Part shown: positions 1 through 4,638 of the stretch, piece by piece
Position numbering within the stretch: position 1 is the first letter of the stretch
How the letters are laid out: each line of letters opens with the position of its first letter
NCBI GenBank assembly: GCA_018110855.1
Contig: JAGBFZ010000319.1
Span: 1 to 8,779 of the forward strand
DNA from: Oscillospiraceae bacterium
GTDB taxonomy: Bacteria; Bacillota; Clostridia; Oscillospirales; Ruminococcaceae
Direction: 5' to 3'
Length of the DNA: 8,779 bases
The notes under the pieces: generated by a model
Databases searched by the model: none
The model's input: the letters and a program-made list of their open reading frames with translations, nothing else
What the model was told of the DNA's origin: nothing
Translations under genes and position numbers: made by a program

Positions 1-1
1 A

Positions 2-406
2 CCGGAATATCACAAAGCATGGGAGAAATTCAAGGAAAAAGCCTAATATCCTATGCCCTATTTTCTGTGAGAGGGCATAGAAGCGATGGTGCATGGGGCG
101 CAGGGCAAAGGTTAGGAATTTTCCCGTTCCCACAAGCATTTGCAGGTTCCAGTCCGCAAAATCCATGGTGAGATAGCCTATGAGGGCGATAACTCCGAAA
201 TAGCGGATAGTATGGGTCAGCTCCATTCCTCCGAGAGTGCCGTTATCACCGTAAACTGCTGTCCAGATGAAATACTGCACTATAAAATACACGGGTCCCA
301 CAAACACCGACACGAGGGAGTGGGTGCGGTAGGCGCTCCACTCCTTATATGTGACGGCGGCTACCGCTTTGCATACACTCAGCTTTTGTTTTATTGCCTT
401 GATCAT
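2..406 (-). CDS. ABC-2 type transporter permease, N-terminal part (runs off left edge)
   Basis: The first 135 residues of an integral membrane protein are present; the rest lies outside the window. A basic N-terminus (about residues 1-27) leads into a hydrophobic segment at about 31-52 (LVSVFVGPVYFIVQYFIW), a second at about 68-82 and a third beginning near 120. The segment FALRPMHHRFYALSQKIGHR (100-119) resembles the cytoplasmic 'LLRPxxxxxYxLxxxxGxR' stretch of uncharacterised ABC-2 permeases (COG4587/PF06182 type), which work with a separate ATPase and often a second permease in an exporter. The ATG overlaps the stop codon of the upstream hydrolase gene (ATGA), so translation is probably coupled; only a weak GGGG lies in front of it. 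The ATPase partner is not in this window and may follow to the left. Family assignment is from memory of the motif, not from a search. Confidence 0.8.
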   Translation of the reverse strand, partial: MIKAIKQKLSVCKAVAAVTYKEWSAYRTHSLVSVFVGPVYFIVQYFIWTAVYGDNGTLGGMELTHTIRYFGVIALIGYLTMDFADWNLQMLVGTGKFLTFALRPMHHRFYALSQKIGHRILGFFLEFLPCFVIFR

Positions 407-1596
407 ATAAGCCCCGACCAGATTATATTCTGCACGTTGTAGAGGGGTTCTGCTGACCAGCCGTTTGCTCCCTCGTCAAAGGGAACGAACCATGCTGCAA
501 CAAGCTGCTCATCAAGGTCGATATCCAGAGATGAGGCTCCTGCGCCCTCATGCATTATTGTTCTGTCCGAATAGGAGAAATTAAGCGTTCTGCGGATATC
601 AAAGCCAACGCCATATTCATGGTTTGGCTCATCTGCTCCCCAGCAGTGATCGGGTATATTATGGAGCTGGACTGTGCTCATTTTTTCAACCGATTTTCTG
701 CCGAGGATACGTCCGCCCTCGAATCTTCCGCCGTAAATAAAGGCATTGCCGTAGCGGACAAGATCATATACTGTGGAATGTATCCCGCCGCCTGTCATGG
801 GGATCTTATCCCACACGCTGCCTTCGCCGTCACGTCCGTTTATTTCGCCCTTTACTATGCTTTCAAGATATTTCTTATGCTCCTCTCTGTCAACAAAGCC
901 TCTTGCCGCAGTCTCGGGTGTGAAATAAAAGCCGCTGTCCTGCATTTTAAGGGGACGCATTATCTTTTCTTCAATATAATCGTGGACATTCATTCCGCTT
1001 ACTCTGCTTACCACTTCTCCCAGAAGCGCAAAGCCGAAGGAGCAATACTGCCACTCTTTGCCTGTGGGTCGGCGGAGTCCTGCCGATATTCCTGCGGTTA
1101 TCCAGTCAAAATCGCTTTTGCCGTCCCATTTTTCTGCGGCGGCTTCGATAAGCTCCCATGCATCCTTGGGCGCCGATTCGGGGAAACAGCCGCCGTCGGG
1201 ATACAGTCCCGAGGTATGGGTGAGCAGGTGCCAAAGGGTTATGCCGTCAAAGGGCTTCTCCGAAAACTGAGGGAGGATTTCTCCGACGGGAGTATTTAAT
1301 CTGATATAGCCGTCCTCCACAAGCTGCATTATTGCTGCGGCGGTGAAGGTCTTGGTGATGGAGGCTATTCCGAACACCGTATCGGGCTTCATGGGTGTGT
1401 CTATGCCCATACCGTTGTTTCTGCCCACTGCTCCGTGTGCGATCACCTTGCCCTTATGGGATATACAGTAGGCGGCTCCGTGTATGAGCTTCTTTTCGAT
1501 CATCTCTGAAAGCCTTGAATCCAGCTTTTCTATCCTGCTTTCGTCATAGCCTGTTTCTATGGGCTTACAGTCGGTTTTTCCTTTAATTGCGTTCAT
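403..1596 (-). CDS. Class C beta-lactamase-like serine hydrolase
   Basis: This 397-residue protein belongs to the beta-lactamase/penicillin-binding-like serine hydrolase family (PF00144, which includes AmpC, D-aminopeptidases and esterases). The nucleophile motif SITK is at 79-82, followed by the family signature LLTHTSGL at 124-131. The second active-site motif, normally Tyr-x-Asn, reads YCS at 184-186, and the third, HxG, is HEG at 349-351. No signal peptide or membrane segment is visible, so it is probably cytoplasmic and more likely an esterase or peptidase than a wall-directed beta-lactamase; the substrate is unknown. The start is supported by AAGGAGG (1605-1611) eight bases upstream. 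It sits in an operon between a GNAT remnant and an ABC permease and overlaps the latter by four bases, which suggests a job linked to a transported compound. That last point is inference. Confidence 0.9.
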   Translation of the reverse strand: MNAIKGKTDCKPIETGYDESRIEKLDSRLSEMIEKKLIHGAAYCISHKGKVIAHGAVGRNNGMGIDTPMKPDTVFGIASITKTFTAAAIMQLVEDGYIRLNTPVGEILPQFSEKPFDGITLWHLLTHTSGLYPDGGCFPESAPKDAWELIEAAAEKWDGKSDFDWITAGISAGLRRPTGKEWQYCSFGFALLGEVVSRVSGMNVHDYIEEKIMRPLKMQDSGFYFTPETAARGFVDREEHKKYLESIVKGEINGRDGEGSVWDKIPMTGGGIHSTVYDLVRYGNAFIYGGRFEGGRILGRKSVEKMSTVQLHNIPDHCWGADEPNHEYGVGFDIRRTLNFSYSDRTIMHEGAGASSLDIDLDEQLVAAWFVPFDEGANGWSAEPLYNVQNIIWSGLI

Positions 1597-1618
1597 TGGT
1601 TTGTCCTCCTTATTATGT

Positions 1619-1627
1619 ATTATATCA
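1619..1627 (-). promoter_or_regulatory. Possible internal extended -10 promoter for the serine hydrolase gene
   Basis: The minus strand reads TGATATAAT, a perfect -10 hexamer preceded by the TGn extension. Transcription would start just before the AAGGAGG of the hydrolase gene. No convincing -35 hexamer lies 16-18 bases upstream, which extended -10 promoters can tolerate. It may uncouple the hydrolase and permease from the attenuator at 2432-2469. The site is in an AT-rich gap, so chance resemblance is possible. Confidence 0.4.
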
Positions 1628-1635
1628 AAAGCAGC

Positions 1636-1878
1636 TTACTGCTTTCTTTCGGTTGTAACAAGCTCTGCCCATGTGGGGAAAAAGCCAGCTTTTACTGCGG
1701 TTTTCTGTGAGGCGATATGTGAGACCGAGGTGCCGTAATAGGGTAATTTTCCCGATTCAAGAAGTTTGTTTTTTAAAAGTGTCACAAGGGCTGCGCCTAT
1801 GCCGTTTCCACGGAATTCGGGGCTGACGTTTATGCCTATCTGATACATATACGGGCTGTCTGCGCCGGCTCCTGCCAT
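1636..1878 (-). pseudogene. 5'-truncated GNAT acetyltransferase, C-terminal half only
   Basis: Eighty codons encode the acetyl-CoA-binding and C-terminal part of a GNAT fold: YQIGINVSPEFRGNGIGAAL contains the R-G-x-G-I-G pyrophosphate-binding loop (23-28), followed by YYGTSVSHIASQKTAVKAGF, where the last strand and helix usually end. Homology continues upstream of the ATG for a few codons (S-I-I-G before M-A-G-A) and then meets an in-frame TAA that lies in the ribosome binding site sequence. The N-terminal half or more of a typical GNAT is therefore missing. AAGGAGG (1892-1898) is present but 13 bases from the ATG, longer than its neighbours. The simplest reading is a decayed gene left by a 5' deletion; a translated mini-protein cannot be excluded. 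It lies 32 bases after the intact GNAT gene, to which it shows no close similarity. Confidence 0.65.
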
Positions 1879-1910
1879 TCCTATGATACTGCCTCCTTAT
1901 TCTGTTTCTG

Positions 1911-2414
1911 TCAGCCTATGTATTTTTCCATAAGATAAAATTTTCCCTTGCGCCATTCGGCTGTTCCCGTTTTCTTAAAGCCATGCTTTTCATAAAGACG
2001 GAGTGCATAGGGATTTTCGGTGAACACGTCAAGGCGTATCGCTTTTATCCCTTGCTCACGCAGCTGCTTCTCTATATGCAGGACGGTTTGGGCGGCTATT
2101 CCCATATGCTGAAAGGCAGGGCTGACGCATAGTCTGTGGATAACTGCGAACGGTTCATCGGGATACTGCCATTCTCCGTTTTTATATTCATCGTCACAGC
2201 TTTGATTTATAGCATATATCACCGCTGTTTTGCCGTCAGCTGTTCCTATGTACTGCTCTCCTTTGGAAATATCCTCCGAAAAATCCTCCTCGGTCGGATA
2301 TATATCGTCCCACTGGTTTATTCCGTTTCTTTCCATCTCGGCAACTGCGGCTCTTACAAGGGCGGTTATTTCTTCTATATCCTCGGGGACTGCGGGGCGG
2401 TATTTTATTTCCAT
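1911..2414 (-). CDS. GNAT family N-acetyltransferase
   Basis: This 167-residue protein transfers acetyl from acetyl-CoA to an amine on an unknown substrate. It begins MEIKYRPAVPEDIEEI, the usual GNAT strand-helix start. It has a WDDIYP stretch at 35-40 common in a subgroup of Firmicutes acetyltransferases, the core strand AVIHRLCVSPAF, the Q-x-x-G-x-A loop QHMGIA (102-107), and the late motif NPYALRLYEKHGF (134-146). The ATG at 2414 is preferred over those at 2420 and 2447, because AGGAG lies seven bases before it and only about one base before the 2420 ATG, and because 2447 falls within the terminator stem. It is the first large gene of a minus-strand operon and is separated from its promoter by a small ORF and an intrinsic terminator, so expression is probably controlled by read-through. 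A resistance or detoxification role fits that context but is inference. Confidence 0.9.
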   Translation of the reverse strand: MEIKYRPAVPEDIEEITALVRAAVAEMERNGINQWDDIYPTEEDFSEDISKGEQYIGTADGKTAVIYAINQSCDDEYKNGEWQYPDEPFAVIHRLCVSPAFQHMGIAAQTVLHIEKQLREQGIKAIRLDVFTENPYALRLYEKHGFKKTGTAEWRKGKFYLMEKYIG

Positions 2415-2431
2415 TATCATTCTCCTCTTAA

Positions 2432-2469
2432 TAAAAACAGCGCACACTTCCTTTACGGAAATGCACGCT
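2432..2469 (-). terminator. Intrinsic terminator (attenuator) in the leader of the GNAT operon
   Basis: On the minus strand AGCGTGCATTTCC (2469-2457), loop GTAAA and GGAAGTGTGCGCT (2451-2439) form a 13-base-pair stem in which ten pairs are Watson-Crick and three are G-U. It is followed by G and five U. It lies after the stop of the 23-codon ORF and before the GNAT ribosome binding site, so it would stop leader transcripts unless an alternative fold forms. The inner 5' arm plus loop (2463-2454) is perfectly complementary to 2533-2524 inside the small ORF, giving a competing antiterminator of ten pairs. Confidence 0.8.
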
Positions 2470-2533
2470 TGAATGGGATTTTTCCTTGTATTCAGGCTAT
2501 TTGTCCGATATGGGGCAGGTGTTCATTTCCGTA
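2454..2533 (-). promoter_or_regulatory. Predicted antiterminator pairing of the GNAT leader
   Basis: In the minus-strand RNA, TACGGAAATG (2533-2524, codons 12-15 of the small ORF) pairs perfectly with CATTTCCGTA (2463-2454). The second segment is the inner 5' arm and loop of the terminator, so the two folds exclude each other. This is the arrangement seen in ribosome-mediated attenuators, where the position of a ribosome on a leader ORF chooses between stop and read-through. Pairing is seen directly; the regulatory role is inferred. Confidence 0.65.
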
Positions 2534-2568
2534 TTTATTTCATGCGATACTTCGATATGCTTTAACAT
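2497..2568 (-). CDS. 23-residue leader peptide upstream of the GNAT gene
   Basis: A 23-codon ORF starts with ATG at 2568 and ends with TAG. It has the best ribosome binding site of the minus-strand operon, AAAGGAGG (2583-2576), seven bases from the start. The peptide begins MLKHIEVSHE and ends MNTCPISDK; it has no signal peptide or membrane segment and I recognise no family. It is the first ORF after a near-consensus promoter, and codons 12-15 contain the strand that can pair with the downstream terminator. It is therefore more likely a leader peptide whose translation is sensed than a protein with its own function. Which signal it would respond to (an antibiotic, an amino acid shortage or another stall) is not visible. 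A short functional peptide, or chance retention of an ORF, remains possible. Confidence 0.6.
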   Translation of the reverse strand: MLKHIEVSHEINTEMNTCPISDK

Positions 2569-2586
2569 TTTCCTGCCTCCTTTCTG

Positions 2587-2601
2587 ACTAATGTGATTAG
2601 T
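2587..2601. promoter_or_regulatory. Palindromic operator-like site over the GNAT operon promoter
   Basis: ACTAAT-GTG-ATTAGT is a perfect six-base inverted repeat with a three-base centre. It overlaps the last three bases of the minus-strand -10 box and covers the expected transcription start. A dimeric repressor bound here would block the promoter. No regulator gene is in the window, so the protein family cannot be named. The same palindrome could form a small hairpin at the 5' end of the transcript, but its place at the start site favours a DNA operator. Confidence 0.55.
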
Positions 2602-2627
2602 ATATCATACTTTTTTCCGCTTGTCAA
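2599..2627 (-). promoter_or_regulatory. Sigma-A-type promoter of the GNAT/hydrolase/ABC operon
   Basis: The minus strand has TTGACA (2627-2622), a 17-base spacer and TATACT (2604-2599), which is a consensus -35 and a near-consensus -10 at optimal spacing. Transcription should start near 2592, inside the palindrome at 2587-2601, and gives a leader of about 180 bases before the GNAT start codon. Confidence 0.8.
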
Positions 2628-2660
2628 GGGGTAATGTAAATTTATTTTCAGAAAATCATA

Positions 2661-2689
2661 TTGAAAAAACATCGGAATCATGGTAAAAT
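2661..2689 (+). promoter_or_regulatory. Sigma-A-type promoter of rapZ
   Basis: TTGAAA (2661-2666), a 17-base spacer and TAAAAT (2684-2689) face rapZ. The expected start is near 2696, about 40 bases before the rapZ ATG. It diverges from the GNAT operon promoter, with about 35 bases between the two -35 boxes. Because rapZ is usually inside a longer cluster, this promoter suggests that the cluster starts here in this genome. Confidence 0.65.
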
Positions 2690-2734
2690 AGAGTAAGAAG
2701 TTTTTCTGTGATTCAGGTAAAAGGAGATAGGGCT

Positions 2735-3601
2735 ATGAAATTTCTCATCGTTACGGGGCTGTCGGGTTCGGGTAAATCGGGTGCGGTAAACGCTCTTGAG
2801 GACATCGGTTATTACTGCATTGACAACATTCCGCCTCAGCTTATCCCAAAATTTGCGGACATCTGCGTTCAGTCAAAGGGGCATATGGACAAGGTCGCCA
2901 TTGTTACGGATATCCGCGGCGGGGATATGTTCTATCAGCTGGACGGGGGGCTTGAATATCTCAGGCACTCGGGTCCCGATGTGAAGATACTTTTCCTTGA
3001 CGCTTCGGACGATGTTCTTATCAAGCGCTACAAGGAGACAAGGCGCAGACACCCTCTTGACGAGGAATGTCACGGTAGTCTGCTGAGCGCTATCACCAAG
3101 GAAAGATCGGTGCTGTCAAGTATCCGTGAGGCGGCGGATTATTACATCGACACCTCCGACATGAGCATGGCTCAGCTCAGAGACACCGTTACCGATCTGT
3201 TTATGGACAATCCCGATGACAGAATGGCGGTAAAGGTCATGTCCTTCGGCTTCAAGTACGGTATGTGCAGAGAGGCTGATCTGGTTCTCGATGTGAGATG
3301 TCTCCCCAATCCCTACTACATTCCCGAGCTGAGAAAGCACACGGGGCTTGAAAGCTGCGTAAGGGATTATGTTATGAGCTTTGAGCAGTCAAGGGAGCTT
3401 GAGAAAAAGCTCCGTGACCTTATTGATTTTCTGCTGCCCCTGTACAGGCAGGAGGGCAAGACCTCTCTTGTTATTGCCTTCGGCTGCACCGGCGGCAAGC
3501 ACAGGAGCGTTACCTTTGCGGAAAATATGCACGCTTATCTTGAGGATAAGGGTGTGCGGACGAGGGTCATGCACAGGGATATTGAGGTTGGAAAGCTTTA
3601 A
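2735..3601 (+). CDS. rapZ: RapZ/YvcJ family nucleotide-binding protein
   Basis: The product has 288 residues, the normal length for this P-loop family. The Walker A motif GLSGSGKS is at 8-15, a Walker B-like strand KILFLDA at 84-90, then DVRCLPNPYY (186-195) and the C-terminal signature GCTGGKHRSV (250-259) with HRDIE near the end. In E. coli RapZ is an RNA-binding adaptor that directs RNase E to the small RNA GlmZ and senses amino-sugar metabolism. The Firmicutes homologue YvcJ binds and hydrolyses nucleotides and is linked to competence, with a less clear role. The start is set by AAAGGAG eight bases upstream of ATG 2735 and by the family's usual M-K-F-x-I-V-T-G beginning; an in-frame ATG at 2708 would add nine residues without a good ribosome binding site. 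It leads a plus-strand set with the Fic gene, whiA and dnaE. Confidence 0.95.
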   Translation: MKFLIVTGLSGSGKSGAVNALEDIGYYCIDNIPPQLIPKFADICVQSKGHMDKVAIVTDIRGGDMFYQLDGGLEYLRHSGPDVKILFLDASDDVLIKRYKETRRRHPLDEECHGSLLSAITKERSVLSSIREAADYYIDTSDMSMAQLRDTVTDLFMDNPDDRMAVKVMSFGFKYGMCREADLVLDVRCLPNPYYIPELRKHTGLESCVRDYVMSFEQSRELEKKLRDLIDFLLPLYRQEGKTSLVIAFGCTGGKHRSVTFAENMHAYLEDKGVRTRVMHRDIEVGKL

Positions 3602-3659
3602 GCGGAGGCGTTTTCGTAAGATAAAATAATCAGGATTTGAGGAGATTATAAAACCTACC

Positions 3660-4433
3660 ATGACTAAAAACAGAATTCTTACAGATACGCTGCTGTTTGA
3701 AAAGAATAATAAAATAAGCGGCGGGATCTATCATAAAATTCAGGTTGATTTTGCCTATAATTCAAATCATATTGAAGGCAGCCGTCTTTCTCATGAACAA
3801 ACACGATACATCTTTGAGACCCACAGCATTGAGGGTGCTGCCCTTGTAAACGATGTGTTTGAAGCCTCTAATCATTTTAAATGTTTGGATTTCGTGTTAG
3901 ATACTCTTTATGAACCGTTAACAGAGGAATATATTAAAAAGATTCACCATATTTTGAAAAACGGGTTGATAACAGATAATAATTCTGAAGCTGTTATCGG
4001 CGATTACAAAAAATACGCAAATATAGTCGGTGAAATTGAAACAGCTAAACCTAAAGAGGTTCATCAGTTAATGGTGCTGCTTCTCAGAAATTATCAGAAT
4101 TTAATATCTCCCGATCTATACGATATTGCGCAGTTTCATATGGAATTTGAAAAAATCCACCCTTTCTATGACGGTAACGGCAGAGTTGGAAGATTACTCA
4201 TTTTAAAAATGTGTCTTGCAAATAACCTTGTACCATTTTATATCAATGAAGAAAATAAGCTGTTCTATTATACAGGTCTTAAAGAGTGGCAGAAGAACAA
4301 TAAACCAAACAGACTTTTAGATGTATTTTTATCATTACAGGATGATATGAAAGCAATTCTTGATTACTTTGAAATCGAGTATGACCATTCTGAAATAACA
4401 TCCCGTGAGCTTATTGCAAAGCATTGCAGGTAG
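3660..4433 (+). CDS. Fic-domain protein (predicted AMPylator with N-terminal inhibitory helix)
   Basis: This is a 257-residue Fic family protein. The catalytic motif HPFYDGNGRVGR is complete at 167-178: His167 would activate the target hydroxyl, Asp171 would bind metal, and the Asn-Gly-Arg part holds the nucleotide phosphates. Such proteins usually transfer AMP from ATP to a Ser, Thr or Tyr of a target. The inhibitory motif (S/T)xxxE(G/N) is also present, SNHIEG at 35-40, which puts it in the self-inhibited class II with no separate antitoxin. No signal peptide or membrane segment is seen. The start has GAGGAG 15 bases upstream, a long spacing that predicts weak translation. The gene is visibly more AT-rich than rapZ and whiA and occupies the place of yvcK in Bacillus, so it was probably acquired by transfer. 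Its target is unknown. Confidence 0.93.
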   Translation: MTKNRILTDTLLFEKNNKISGGIYHKIQVDFAYNSNHIEGSRLSHEQTRYIFETHSIEGAALVNDVFEASNHFKCLDFVLDTLYEPLTEEYIKKIHHILKNGLITDNNSEAVIGDYKKYANIVGEIETAKPKEVHQLMVLLLRNYQNLISPDLYDIAQFHMEFEKIHPFYDGNGRVGRLLILKMCLANNLVPFYINEENKLFYYTGLKEWQKNNKPNRLLDVFLSLQDDMKAILDYFEIEYDHSEITSRELIAKHCR

Positions 4434-4460
4434 CACTAAAGATTCAGTTTTTTTATTTTA

Positions 4461-4624
4461 ATACAAATCTCTGACCGTTCTTTAGACAAAGGCGGCAGAT
4501 AGAACACAGCCAATCTATGAAAGCGACCGCAGCAAAGCATTTTATGCATTGCAAGGAAACTTGACGACGAGTGGCTGGGTTATAGCTGTCGAATTTAGTC
4601 TTACGGTTGGTCAGAGATTAGTAT
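4461..4624. repeat. 164-base fold-back element (MITE-like or structured RNA) between fic and whiA
   Basis: The ends are inverted repeats of 16 bases with one mismatch: ATACAAATCTCTGACC (4461-4476) and GGTCAGAGATTAGTAT (4609-4624). Pairing continues inward almost without a break to 4507-4512 (CAGCCA) with 4572-4577 (TGGCTG), about 43 of 52 positions counting G-U. The tip holds a hairpin, GCAAAGCAT-TTT-ATGCATTGC (4532-4552), flanked by 19 unpaired bases on each side. The right arm ends one base before the whiA ribosome binding site. No ORF, clear promoter or terminator is inside. It may be a small non-autonomous mobile element or a structured leader RNA; I do not recognise a named family. No clear target-site duplication is visible. 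Confidence 0.65.
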
Positions 4625-4632
4625 AAGGTGGG
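4625..4632 (+). promoter_or_regulatory. Ribosome binding site that fixes the TTG start of whiA
   Basis: AAGGTGGG differs by one base from AAGGAGG and lies six bases before TTG 4639. It supports that codon as the start, in agreement with the usual WhiA beginning. It directly follows the right arm of the fold-back element, so folding of that RNA could affect access of the ribosome. Confidence 0.7.
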
Positions 4633-4638
4633 ATAAAA

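Noticed and set aside
2..46. Plus-strand tail that could be the end of a gene (…PEYHKAWEKFKEKA, stop TAA)
   Set aside because: The minus strand across the same bases continues an open, membrane-type reading frame with a recognisable ABC permease motif, which explains the stretch better.
51..80. Nine-base perfect inverted repeat CTATGCCCT/AGGGCATAG, possible terminator
   Set aside because: No T-run follows on either strand at the right distance, and it lies inside the permease coding region.
550..1299. 249-codon plus-strand open frame
   Set aside because: It is antisense to the well-supported serine hydrolase gene, has no ribosome binding site, and its protein resembles nothing recognisable.
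1629..1648. Hairpin AAAGCAG-TAAG-CTGCTTT on the minus strand between the GNAT remnant and the hydrolase gene, possible terminator
   Set aside because: The stem is only seven pairs, and its short T tract belongs mostly to the stem itself; at best a weak pause site.
3585..3627. Separate promoter for the Fic gene (TAAAAT at 3622-3627)
   Set aside because: No acceptable -35 hexamer at 16-18 bases; read-through from rapZ is the simpler explanation.
4561..4586. Promoter-like TTGACG … TATAGC inside the fold-back element
   Set aside because: The spacer is only 14 bases and the -10 is poor.
4461..4624. Fold-back element as an integron attC site, a retron RNA or 6S RNA
   Set aside because: No attC end consensus, no reverse transcriptase nearby, and the stem proportions do not fit 6S RNA; no promoter or terminator frames it as an independent transcript.
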